Origin: Sterolibacterium sp052034445
Lineage (GTDB): Bacteria > Pseudomonadota > Gammaproteobacteria > Burkholderiales > Rhodocyclaceae
NCBI GenBank assembly: GCA_052034445.1
Contig: JBPOIN010000242.1
Location: forward strand, 1 to 8,740
DNA: 8,740 bases
Direction: 5' to 3'
Position 1 is the first letter of the stretch, and every line of letters starts with the position of its first letter. The position numbers and the translations under genes are program-made. Below are positions 1 to 6,208 of the stretch, piece after piece. A model generated the notes under the pieces. It did not search any database and was not told the origin of the DNA. It saw only the letters and a program-made list of their open reading frames with translations.

Positions 1-552
1 GCTCGCGTCGGCGGCGAAAAATGGGTTTTCACTCACGGCGCTCCAGTCCTTGATCGGAATCTCGATCGCGCCGAGCTGGGTCATGCAGCCCTTGATCTGG
101 ACGCCATAACGCTCGGCCAGCCATTTCTTGGCGATGGCGCCGGCAGCCACGCGCACCGCCGTTTCGCGCGCCGAAGAACGCCCGCCGCCGCGATAGTCGC
201 GGATGCCGTATTTCTGCCAGTAGGTGTAATCGGCGTGGCCCGGACGGAAGGTCTCGTGGAGGTTGCCGTAATCCTTGCTGCGCTGGTCCTCGTTGCGGAT
301 CAGCAGCGCGATCGGCGTGCCGGTGGTCTGGCCCTCGAAAACGCCCGAGAGGATCTCGACGCAGTCGGGCTCGCGGCGTTGCGTGACATGACGCGAGGTG
401 CCGGGCTTGCGCCGGTCCAGCTCGGCCTGGATGTCGGCCGTGCAGAGCGCCAGCCCGGGCGGGCAGCCATCGACCACGCAGCCGATGGCCGGGCCATGCG
501 ATTCGCCGAACGAGGTGACGCAAAACAGGGTGCCGAAAGTGTTGCCGGACAT
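1..552 (-). CDS. aroC: Chorismate synthase, N-terminal half (cut by window edge)
   Basis: Chorismate synthase converts 5-enolpyruvylshikimate-3-phosphate to chorismate, the last shared step of aromatic amino acid, folate and quinone synthesis. It is cytoplasmic and needs reduced FMN. The minus frame is open for 184 codons and leaves the window still open; the family is usually about 350-370 residues, so roughly half is present. Visible family signatures are FGESHGPAIGCVVDGCPPG (residues 15-33, with conserved His19), DRRKPGTSR (46-54), and the second signature RGGGRSSARET (121-131) followed by VRVAAGAIAKK. The ATG at 552-550 is chosen because MSGNTFGTLF is the usual family N-terminus and an AAGG Shine-Dalgarno lies 8 bases upstream (561-564). 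The sequence is intact as far as it goes. The identity is secure; only the C-terminus is unseen. Confidence 0.96.
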   Translation of the reverse strand, partial: MSGNTFGTLFCVTSFGESHGPAIGCVVDGCPPGLALCTADIQAELDRRKPGTSRHVTQRREPDCVEILSGVFEGQTTGTPIALLIRNEDQRSKDYGNLHETFRPGHADYTYWQKYGIRDYRGGGRSSARETAVRVAAGAIAKKWLAERYGVQIKGCMTQLGAIEIPIKDWSAVSENPFFAADAS

Positions 553-611
553 GCGGTGAGCCTTGTGTGAAGGTGTGTGCGTCTGAGCGGACGAACTAAA
601 GCACGAATTTT

Positions 612-640
612 ATCATAGCGCACGATACCGCCCGACCGAA
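612..640 (-). promoter_or_regulatory. Candidate aroC promoter
   Basis: On the minus strand, about 60 bases before the aroC start, there is a good -10-like hexamer TATGAT (complement of 612-617) followed by an A/T run (AAAATT). The best -35 at a 17-base spacing is TTCGGT (complement of 635-640), a poor match. The A/T-rich block stands out in otherwise GC-rich DNA. The rest of 553-753 holds no supported gene. No transcript evidence is available. Confidence 0.35.
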
Positions 641-753
641 GATCGGCTGCGTGTTGCGTGTCGATGTCTATGAGTTTTTCAGCCAGCGTATTGGCACGTA
701 TAGTGCAGAACACAAATCGCTTCATCGTGCTCCCGATGGTTTCACCGCCAACA

Positions 754-1695
754 TCACATGGAGCGGCGGACTTGCGAGGAGTATTCGTCTCGCAAGGTCT
801 GGATAGATTGACGGTAGCAGCAATAACCGACAAATGTGAGTCCGATGCCGATAATTTCGACAACAACGATCGTGAGAGAGGCGTTTTGATGCAGGGGCTG
901 ACCATAGATGCCGAGGATAATTATCGCGATGCCGAGGGCAATCATCGCGATGCCGATCAATGCGACTAATCCACCCATGAGTAGTGCAAGCAGACCAATC
1001 GTGATATCAACGATATTGTCGTCAAACCAGGTTCCGAACCGTTCGAGTGCGGGTATGCGGGGAAAACGAAGCGGAAACCATTGGGCCAAGCCACTCCACA
1101 ATACTTTGATGCTGACAATGATCCCGGCCGGCATGAGCAGAAAGACGAATATGACGGTTCCCCAGAATTCGACGATTTTCTGCCACGCAGGACTGTCCTT
1201 CGATCTGGGCACCAATCGGATTCTTGTCTTTACTTGTGCGAATTCGGGAACGTCGCGCAGGATTTCGGCGTAGAGGAAATACGTCCCGGGTTCTAGGTTG
1301 ATCGTCGCGATTGCACGGCCAACTATATCGCCCGAGTACCATGCCCAGCCGCTGGAATCGATTTCTCCAGAGGCGATTAGACTCGTGGCTTCGTTCTGAA
1401 TCGACCAACGGACAGGGACCTTGACGTCTAATGGGAGGGACCAGCGGATCGGAGTTTTGTCGTCGGGTGGTGCAGGTGCTCCACCTTGAGGCTCGAATGC
1501 AAATTCGAGTTGGTATGACTCATGCGTGATGATTCGAAGCGTTGTCTGGATGGTGCCTTTCGGAGTCAATGAAATCGGCTGATCAAGTGGAATGGCATTG
1601 ATCCACGAGCCCCATGCATACACGGCGGCAAACCACAGGGCGATCCAGAGCAGGAAGGCTATTGAGTTTTTCTGCTTGGAAAGGAATTGACGCAT
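754..1695 (-). CDS. Unrecognised membrane protein with periplasmic domain (atypical GC)
   Basis: I do not recognise this 313-residue protein with confidence. It has an N-terminal membrane segment (about 11-31, after a short basic tail). A soluble and probably periplasmic region follows (about 33-175), rich in short beta-type stretches with Trp and Pro. Then come a membrane segment (178-200), a basic loop, a very long hydrophobic stretch (about 229-264, either two helices or one helix with a re-entrant part), a last helix (274-294) and a charged tail. The PISLTPKGTIQTTLRIITHESYQ region (39-61) loosely recalls DUF5625-type proteins; that is a weak impression from memory. ATG 1695 or GTG 1698 is preferred over GTG 1704 because the only SD-like stretch (GGGG) would abut GTG 1704. 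Three hand-counted 60-base rows in or next to the gene have 45-48% G+C against 68-72% in flanking genes, suggesting transfer. It stands alone, with over 200 bp on both sides. Confidence 0.75.
   Translation of the reverse strand: MRQFLSKQKNSIAFLLWIALWFAAVYAWGSWINAIPLDQPISLTPKGTIQTTLRIITHESYQLEFAFEPQGGAPAPPDDKTPIRWSLPLDVKVPVRWSIQNEATSLIASGEIDSSGWAWYSGDIVGRAIATINLEPGTYFLYAEILRDVPEFAQVKTRIRLVPRSKDSPAWQKIVEFWGTVIFVFLLMPAGIIVSIKVLWSGLAQWFPLRFPRIPALERFGTWFDDNIVDITIGLLALLMGGLVALIGIAMIALGIAIIILGIYGQPLHQNASLTIVVVEIIGIGLTFVGYCCYRQSIQTLRDEYSSQVRRSM
908..961. repeat. Imperfect 21-bp tandem repeat inside the membrane-protein gene
   Basis: Two adjacent 21-bp units (908-928 and 929-949) both begin ATGCCGAGG and end ATCGCG, and a partial third unit begins at 950 (ATGCCGATCAAT). 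Read on the coding (minus) strand each unit gives a seven-residue hydrophobic block, producing the IAMIALGIAIIILGI run of the long membrane segment. The unit length is a multiple of three, so copy-number change would keep frame and lengthen or shorten the hydrophobic stretch. Confidence 0.6.
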
Positions 1696-1726
1696 CACGA
1701 TCACGCCCCGTCAGGGATATGTCGTG

Positions 1727-1732
1727 AGTATA
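1727..1732 (-). promoter_or_regulatory. Possible -10 element for the membrane-protein gene
   Basis: The complement of these bases reads TATACT, five of six matches to the consensus, and lies in an A/T-rich patch (CATATATACTC) about 30 bases before the ATG at 1695. No convincing -35 was found at the right spacing. The rest of the 1705-1912 gap shows no gene or clear terminator, only scattered CGTTCG hexamers. Confidence 0.22.
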
Positions 1733-1912
1733 TATGGAAAGCATCCGTCCCGTAGCCGCCAGGCATGCGATGAGTGGGTGCAGGCATTTCATTAAGCACA
1801 GTCGCTTTGCCGCATACTTGTCACGAGAGTCGCATCAATGTCCGATCCTGGCGCGCCGGTGCAGTTGCCGTTCGTACACTCTTTCGTTCGACTTATCACG
1901 TTCGAATCAGCT

Positions 1913-3010
1913 TCACGCCGGGCGATTCGTTCGTCCTGCGAAGCGCTTGGCGTCGCGGATTTTGGCGTAAGCGTCGAGCACTGGGGCGAACTGCGTCGGT
2001 GTGCTGGCGTGGATGACCACGCCGTCGGCGCCGGCCGCGAACTGGTCGGCCCAGCGTTGGGCGCAGGTTTCGGCGCTGCCGACGGCGGCGGGAAACCAGT
2101 GCTCGGGAATCAGCGTGGCGATTTCCTTGAGCTGGTCGAGTGTGGCGACGCTGTCGATGCCGCCGCGCATGCAGGCCACCGTGTCGTTAGCGCGGAATTT
2201 GTCCAGCACCGCGCGGTCCCAGTCATTGATGTCCACCAGCAGCTCGCCGAGATCCGGCGCCTGCAGATAGGTGGCCATGCGCGCCACCATGGCGCGCAGC
2301 CAGGTTTCCTCGTCGGGTTCGCAGGCGGTGGCGACGACGGTCCACACCTTGACGGCCGCCGGGTCGCGGCCGGCCTGTTCGGCGCCGCGTCGCACATGTG
2401 CGACGGCTTTCGCCACGGCGGCGTCGGAGAAAAAGGTGGACAGGAATACGCCATCGAACACGCCGCCGGCCATTTCGAGGCTCTTGGGCCCGTAGGCGCC
2501 GAACAGCAGCGGGATGTCTTCGTTGAGCCAGTCGGCCAGGTGCAGATACGGGAAGTTGCCGAGCGGCCCTTCGTAGCCCATGACGCGCTGACCCTTCCAG
2601 AGGTCGCGCATCATGGCGGCGAAATCGCGCAGCTGTGCGTTGGTCACTTTTTCCAGTCCCCACAGGCCGGCGCGCACGCCGATGCCGCGCGCCACGCCAA
2701 GCGCGAAACGGCCGTTGCTCAGGCGGCTGGCCGTGGTCGCCAGGCCGGCGCTGACGATGGGATGGCGGGTGTTGATGTTGGTCGCCCCGGTGCAGATGAA
2801 GATGTCCTTGGTCACGGCTGCGGCGGCCCCGGTCAGCACGCCGATCTCCTTGACGTCGACGCGCTCCGAGATCCACGCCGAACCAAGACCCATGGCCTCC
2901 GCCTGGCGGACTTCGGCGAGCATGTCGGCCGGCGTCTGGGTGTGGCCGGGCAGGGTGTAGAAACCGAGTTCGGGAAATTTGCTGGTGGCGGCGGTGGCTT
3001 GGGGGGACAT
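1913..3010 (-). CDS. LLM-class flavin/F420-type oxidoreductase, MSMEG_2249-like
   Basis: This 365-residue cytoplasmic protein belongs to the luciferase-like monooxygenase (bacterial luciferase / F420-dependent) TIM-barrel superfamily. Recognisable parts are ELGFYTLPGHTQTPADML near the N-terminus (14-31), GLGSAWISER (41-50), the segment TRHPIVSAGLATTASRLS (81-98) followed by NGRFALGVARG (99-109), a typical family core, then GPKSLEMAG (174-182) and the C-terminal strand GADGVVIHAS (327-336). From memory it fits the group called 'probable F420-dependent oxidoreductase, MSMEG_2249 family' (TIGR03857). Whether the cofactor is F420 or FMN cannot be read from the sequence, and no F420 synthesis gene is in the window. 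The substrate is unknown. The ATG at 3010 has a good SD, AAGGA (3017-3021), six bases away. It is downstream of, and codirectional with, a second LLM gene ending 80 bp before it, so cotranscription is likely. The repeat array fills that gap. Confidence 0.88.
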   Translation of the reverse strand: MSPQATAATSKFPELGFYTLPGHTQTPADMLAEVRQAEAMGLGSAWISERVDVKEIGVLTGAAAAVTKDIFICTGATNINTRHPIVSAGLATTASRLSNGRFALGVARGIGVRAGLWGLEKVTNAQLRDFAAMMRDLWKGQRVMGYEGPLGNFPYLHLADWLNEDIPLLFGAYGPKSLEMAGGVFDGVFLSTFFSDAAVAKAVAHVRRGAEQAGRDPAAVKVWTVVATACEPDEETWLRAMVARMATYLQAPDLGELLVDINDWDRAVLDKFRANDTVACMRGGIDSVATLDQLKEIATLIPEHWFPAAVGSAETCAQRWADQFAAGADGVVIHASTPTQFAPVLDAYAKIRDAKRFAGRTNRPA

Positions 3011-3029
3011 GGGGGTTCCTTGAGTTGTG

Positions 3030-3105
3030 AGGACTGAGGGCTAAGGACTAAGGACTGAGTGATGAGGACTGAGTATTCAGTCCTTTCCGCTTAGTCCTCA
3101 GTCCT
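3030..3105. other. Nested inverted repeats (potential mRNA hairpin/cruciform)
   Basis: The outer arms 3030-3045 and 3090-3105 are 16 bases long and complementary apart from one position. Inside them, 3065-3072 (AGGACTGA) and 3077-3084 (TCAGTCCT) form a perfect 8-bp stem with a four-base loop. The transcript of the LLM pair would carry this structure between the two reading frames. There is no U-run after it on the minus strand, so a classical terminator is unlikely. An effect on mRNA stability or partial attenuation is possible but is inference. Confidence 0.6.
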
Positions 3106-3107
3106 GG
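3031..3107. repeat. Array of degenerate 7-bp repeats with an orientation switch
   Basis: Eleven consecutive 7-base units fit one register from 3031. The first six are variants of GGACTGA: GGACTGA, GGGCTAA, GGACTAA, GGACTGA, GTGATGA, GGACTGA. From 3073 the register continues but the motif appears as its reverse complement: GTATTCA, GTCCTTT, CCGCTTA, GTCCTCA, GTCCTGG. The array fills nearly all of the gap between the two LLM genes, stops ten bases before the AAGGA ribosome site of the downstream gene, and extends into the 3' end of the upstream gene, supplying its last codons and stop. It resembles the short tandemly repeated repetitive (STRR) heptamers known from cyanobacteria and seen between genes elsewhere. 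It is not CRISPR-like because there are no unique spacers. Confidence 0.85.
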
Positions 3108-4113
3108 ATTTAAGCGTTTGTACGATGTCGGCCCAATGGCTTGGGTCGGGGCAGCGGTTGTGGGTGATGCTCACGCTGTCGGCGATGCCGGCCAGGCGGG
3201 CAGTGAGCTTGGCGGCGATTTCGTGGCGTGCGCCGACCACGGCGATTTCATTCAGGATCTCGTCGCCGATCAGGTCGGTCATGTCGTCCCAGCGGCCTTC
3301 CTTGGACAGGCGGTTGAGTTCGCGGTGTACGTCTTCCCAGCCATGCACCGCCAGCGTCGGCAGGTAGGCCGGGGTCGAACCGTAGAAGGCCAGTTGCTTG
3401 CGCGCCGCGAGTTTCGAGGCGGCCAGTGCTTCTTCACTGTCGGCCGTGACGACCAGCGTGGCGCACATGACTTCGAGATCGCTGCGCTGGCGGCCGGATT
3501 TGGCCAACCCCTGCTGCAGTGCCGGCAGCGTATTTTCGAGCAGCGAGCGGCGCGTGTTGAACGGGTGGGCGATGAAGCCATCGGCGGCCTCGCCGGCCAC
3601 GGCCGTCATGAGCGGGCCGAAGCCGCCGGTGAAAATCGGCGGCGGGCCGTAGGGATTCGGGCCGGGGTTGAAGGCCGGGATCATCAGCGTGTGGCGGTAG
3701 AACCTGCCTTCGAAATGCAGCGGCGCCTTGCCTTCCCAGCAGTTCCAGATGGCCTTGATGGCCAGCACGATCTCGCGCATGCGTTCGGCCGGTTGCGACC
3801 AGGTGCTGCTGAAGCGTTTCTCGATATGCGGCTTGACCTGCGAGCCGAGACCCAGCACGAAGCGCCCGCCGCTGATCGACTGCATGTCGTAGCCGAGGTT
3901 GGCGAGATTCATGGGGTTGCGCGCGAAGGCAATGGCGATGGCGGTGCCGAGACGCAGCGTGGTGGTGTGCTCGGCGGCTACCGCCAGCGCGAGGAAGGGA
4001 TCGTGCTTGGCTTCGAAGGAGAAGCCGCCGTCGTAGCCGATGTCTTCGAGCTCTTTGTACAGCGTGCGCGCACGGCGTGGGTCTTCGAGCGGGGCGGTGG
4101 TGTAGATTTTCAT
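3091..4113 (-). CDS. LLM-class flavin/F420-type oxidoreductase, MSMEG_2256-like
   Basis: A second luciferase-like TIM-barrel oxidoreductase, 340 residues from the chosen start. Features are IGYDGGFSFEAKHDPFLALA (25-44), LGTAIAIAFARNP (55-67), SGGRFVLGLGSQVKPHIEKR (81-100), FSSTWSQPAERMRE (101-114), HTLMIPAFNPGPNPYG (141-156) and GEAADGFIAHPF (174-185). These match, from memory, the 'probable F420-dependent oxidoreductase, MSMEG_2256 family' (TIGR03617). Reaction and substrate are unknown, and F420 versus FMN use is unresolved. The start at 4113 (MKIYTTAPLED) follows the family N-terminus but has no clear SD. An in-frame ATG at 4158 has AAGG four bases upstream and would add a Pro-rich 15-residue tail; ATG 4200 is also open. 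The last four codons (Arg-Thr-Glu-Asp) and stop lie in the heptamer repeat array, so the native C-terminus was probably overwritten by the repeat. It is first in a probable two-gene unit and divergent from the esterase gene. Confidence 0.88.
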   Translation of the reverse strand: MKIYTTAPLEDPRRARTLYKELEDIGYDGGFSFEAKHDPFLALAVAAEHTTTLRLGTAIAIAFARNPMNLANLGYDMQSISGGRFVLGLGSQVKPHIEKRFSSTWSQPAERMREIVLAIKAIWNCWEGKAPLHFEGRFYRHTLMIPAFNPGPNPYGPPPIFTGGFGPLMTAVAGEAADGFIAHPFNTRRSLLENTLPALQQGLAKSGRQRSDLEVMCATLVVTADSEEALAASKLAARKQLAFYGSTPAYLPTLAVHGWEDVHRELNRLSKEGRWDDMTDLIGDEILNEIAVVGARHEIAAKLTARLAGIADSVSITHNRCPDPSHWADIVQTLKSRTED

Positions 4114-4162
4114 GCGGGCGGGCGATGGTGGGGGCGGGCTGTCGCGCAACAGCGGCATGATA

Positions 4163-4212
4163 CCTTGGCCGCCTTGGGTGCGGCGAATGGCTTTCCCCAC
4201 CTTGGTGCGGCG
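4163..4212. repeat. Direct repeats in the LLM/esterase divergent region
   Basis: CCTTGG occurs three times (4163-4168, 4172-4177, 4200-4205). The last two are each followed by a near-identical TGCGGCG, giving CCTTGGGTGCGGCG at 4172-4185 and CCTTGGTGCGGCG at 4200-4212. They lie between the two divergent coding regions and could be regulator sites. If the LLM gene starts at 4200 rather than 4113 they would be largely coding. No convincing promoter hexamers were found on either strand here. Confidence 0.35.
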
Positions 4213-4256
4213 CTGCGTTACGATGCTGCGTTGGCCGGAGGTGTTTCCGGCGGCAC

Positions 4257-4262
4257 GGAGGG
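4257..4262 (+). promoter_or_regulatory. Shine-Dalgarno of the esterase gene
   Basis: GGAGGG lies six bases before ATG 4269. It is the reason this start is preferred over the in-frame ATG at 4314, whose nearest purine run (AGGGG) is about 14 bases away although 4314 would give a more standard-length lipoprotein signal. Confidence 0.7.
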
Positions 4263-4268
4263 TTTGTC

Positions 4269-6035
4269 ATGGTCTCGATTCGTGAGCGCCGCGCAGGGGC
4301 GGCGCGCCTTTCAATGACGCGGATTTCAGCCGCCGGCCGCGATCTGCTGGCCGGTGTGCTGTTGTGCGGGGCACTGCTGGGTTTGAGCGGCTGCCAGCTG
4401 ATCGGTAGCGACGATCTCGTCGCCGTCGCCAGGGACATCGCCTCGACCATCATCGGCGCTCTGCCTTCCTCGCCCAGCCCGGCGCCGATCACCGAACGCG
4501 TGACGACCAGCCAGGGGCTGCTGGTGGGGACGCCGGTCGATACCAGCATGCCGCGCATCTACACCTTTCTGGGCGTGCCGTATGCCCTGCCGCCGGTCGG
4601 CGCACTGCGCTGGCAGGCGCCGCAAGCGCCGCTGAGCTGGATCGGCGAGCGCGCGGCGCGCAGCAACAGCCCGGCCTGCATTCAGGGTACCAGTCCCACC
4701 GGCTCCTTCTTCGACAGCGAGGATTGTCTGTACCTGAATATCTATGCGCCATCCACGCCGGGGCCGCATCCGGTCATGGTCTGGCTGCATGGCGGCGCGC
4801 TGCTGATCGGCGCCGGCAACGAGCCGCAATATGACGGCAGTGTGCTGGCGCGCGAACGCGATGTGGTGGTGGTGACGGTGAATTACCGGCTCGGTTTCAC
4901 GGGGTTTCTGGCCCTGTCGCAATTGAGCGGCGCCAGTGGCGCGGGTGGGCGTTCGGGCAATCAGGGTTTCTATGACCAGCTGGCCGCCTTGCGCTGGGTC
5001 AAGCAGGAGATCGCCAGTTTCGGCGGCGATCCGGCCAATGTCACGTTGTTCGGTGAGTCGGCCGGGGCGATCAGTAGCTGCCTGCTGCTGGCCTCGCCGC
5101 TCAGCAACGGGCTCTTCAAGCGCGTGATCCTGCAGAGCGGCAATTGCGAAAAAATGCTCGCCGTGGTGTCGCAGAGCCAGGCCGAAACCGATGGTGCGGC
5201 CTTCCTGAGCCGCATCGGCTGCAATGCCGCGGCCGATCCGCTGCAATGCGCGCGCAGTAAGACCACGCAGGAGATTCTGGCGGCGCTCGGCGTGCAGGCC
5301 AATGAACTGTTCAAGAAGCCGCCCGAGCAGTGGTCGTATAACCCCAAAATCGTCATCGACGGGCAGCTGTTGCCGCAGTCGCCGATGACGCTGCTGGCAG
5401 CCGGCGCGAATGCCGGTGTCGAGGTGATGCTGGGCACCAACAAGGACGAGGGCTCGCTGTTCGCCGAGTTGCGCGATCACGCCGCCGATGCGGCGGGTTA
5501 TCTGGCCGAGCTGCAGGCAGCCTACAGTCCTGCGGATGCGGCGACCCTGTTTTCGCTGTACCCGCACGCCAGTTTTTCCTCGACCGGCGCGGCGATGGCC
5601 GAGATTTCCGGCGATGCGGCCATGCACTGTCCGGCGCGCGCCTTGGCCGACGTGCTCAGCGATGCCGGGCATCCGGTGTATTTCTACCACTTCGTCCAGC
5701 CCGTCATGGGGCTGACCTACTGGATCATGACGTTGCAGCGCGGGGCGAACACCTCCGATCTTGGCGTGTTCCATTCTGCCGAGATTCCCTACGCCTTCGG
5801 CGTGAGCGGCGTGCTGGGCGATCTCGATACGCCCGAGCGTCAGCTCACTGCCAGCTACATGACGCGCTACTGGAGCGGCTTCGCGCGCAGCGGCAATCCG
5901 AATGCCGCCGGTCTGCCGAGCTGGCCGCGCTACACCCGGGCCAGTCCGGGTTATCTCGAACTCGGTCCGAACTTCACCAGCAAGAGCGCGCTGCACCAGA
6001 CGAATTGCGCTGTCTACTGGAATGGCGTGCATTGA
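4269..6035 (+). CDS. Type-B carboxylesterase, predicted lipoprotein
   Basis: An alpha/beta-hydrolase of the carboxylesterase type-B (COesterase, cholinesterase-like) family, which hydrolyses carboxylic esters; 588 residues, full length for the family. The catalytic triad is readable: nucleophile Ser264 in FGESAG (261-266), Glu394 in GTNKDEGS (389-396) and His502 in VFHSAEIPYAFG (500-511). The oxyanion-hole HGG is at 174-176 and the second family signature, EDCLYLN, at 151-157. Cys137 and Cys153 are placed for the usual N-terminal disulfide. A signal peptide with hydrophobic core (about 26-39) ends in lipobox LSGC (39-42). Gln follows the modified Cys42, which by the usual +2 rule favours the outer membrane. 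A low-complexity Ser/Pro linker (about 67-73) precedes the catalytic domain. The long, basic n-region (residues 1-25) would shorten to ten residues if translation begins at ATG 4314. It is divergent from the LLM pair and convergent with dctA. Substrate unknown. Confidence 0.93.
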   Translation: MVSIRERRAGAARLSMTRISAAGRDLLAGVLLCGALLGLSGCQLIGSDDLVAVARDIASTIIGALPSSPSPAPITERVTTSQGLLVGTPVDTSMPRIYTFLGVPYALPPVGALRWQAPQAPLSWIGERAARSNSPACIQGTSPTGSFFDSEDCLYLNIYAPSTPGPHPVMVWLHGGALLIGAGNEPQYDGSVLARERDVVVVTVNYRLGFTGFLALSQLSGASGAGGRSGNQGFYDQLAALRWVKQEIASFGGDPANVTLFGESAGAISSCLLLASPLSNGLFKRVILQSGNCEKMLAVVSQSQAETDGAAFLSRIGCNAAADPLQCARSKTTQEILAALGVQANELFKKPPEQWSYNPKIVIDGQLLPQSPMTLLAAGANAGVEVMLGTNKDEGSLFAELRDHAADAAGYLAELQAAYSPADAATLFSLYPHASFSSTGAAMAEISGDAAMHCPARALADVLSDAGHPVYFYHFVQPVMGLTYWIMTLQRGANTSDLGVFHSAEIPYAFGVSGVLGDLDTPERQLTASYMTRYWSGFARSGNPNAAGLPSWPRYTRASPGYLELGPNFTSKSALHQTNCAVYWNGVH

Positions 6036-6117
6036 AGCGGATGGCTATGTAATCGGGATGTCTGTTTTGTGACCGGATTGCCGCCAGTCCTTGCGGCGAG
6101 CGGGTCTGGTGCGGGAA

Positions 6118-6143
6118 TTTCGGGCAACCTGAAAAATTTTTTT
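6118..6143 (+). terminator. Probable Rho-independent terminator of the esterase gene
   Basis: TTTCGGG (6118-6124) pairs with CCTGAAA (6128-6134) through six Watson-Crick pairs and one G-U pair around a three-base CAA loop. After two A's there is a run of seven T's (6137-6143). It lies 83 bases after the esterase stop. The stem is only modestly GC-rich, so strength is uncertain. Read on the other strand there is no T-run after the stem, so it serves the plus strand. Confidence 0.55.
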
Positions 6144-6175
6144 GACCGAGGTCCGCCCAGTAAGCGTCAGCGCCA

Positions 6176-6194
6176 ATCCGGCGGTGTTCCGGAT
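6176..6194 (-). other. Hairpin just downstream of dctA
   Basis: ATCCGG (6176-6181) and CCGGAT (6189-6194) form a perfect six-pair stem with a seven-base loop, 14 bases beyond the dctA stop on the minus strand. There is no U-run after it, so it may be a 3'-end stabiliser or a Rho-associated stop rather than an intrinsic terminator. Confidence 0.3.
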
Positions 6195-6208
6195 ATGTCA
6201 ATGAAATT

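Noticed and set aside
300..905. A 201-codon minus frame spanning the aroC upstream region
   Set aside because: It overlaps aroC out of frame and the membrane-protein gene, and its second half is Arg/Ser/Ala-rich shadow. The short stretch beginning MKRFVFCTIRANTLAEK near 723 has no good ribosome site or known relative.
1705..1912. Mobile-element boundary (inverted repeats, target duplication or tRNA remnant) beside the low-GC gene
   Set aside because: I looked for flanking repeats or an integrase or transposase fragment and found none, so transfer is suggested only by composition.
1838..3037. A 399-codon plus-strand frame opposite the MSMEG_2249-like gene
   Set aside because: Low-complexity Gly/Ala/His/Arg composition typical of an antisense shadow; the minus frame has clear LLM motifs and a good SD.
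3029..3107. CRISPR array
   Set aside because: Units are 7 bases and contiguous with no unique spacers, and no cas gene is nearby.
3118..4317. A 399-codon plus-strand frame opposite the MSMEG_2256-like gene
   Set aside because: Same reasoning: no recognisable motif, and the minus frame matches a known family from end to end.
4326..6032. A 568-codon open frame antisense to the esterase gene
   Set aside because: Its translation is Arg/Gln/Gly-rich with no domain, it mirrors a gene with an intact catalytic triad, and long antisense frames are expected in GC-rich DNA.
6080..6097. GCCGC...GCGGC stem as the esterase terminator
   Set aside because: The stem is short and no T-run follows it on either strand; the stem at 6118-6134 followed by seven T's is the better candidate.
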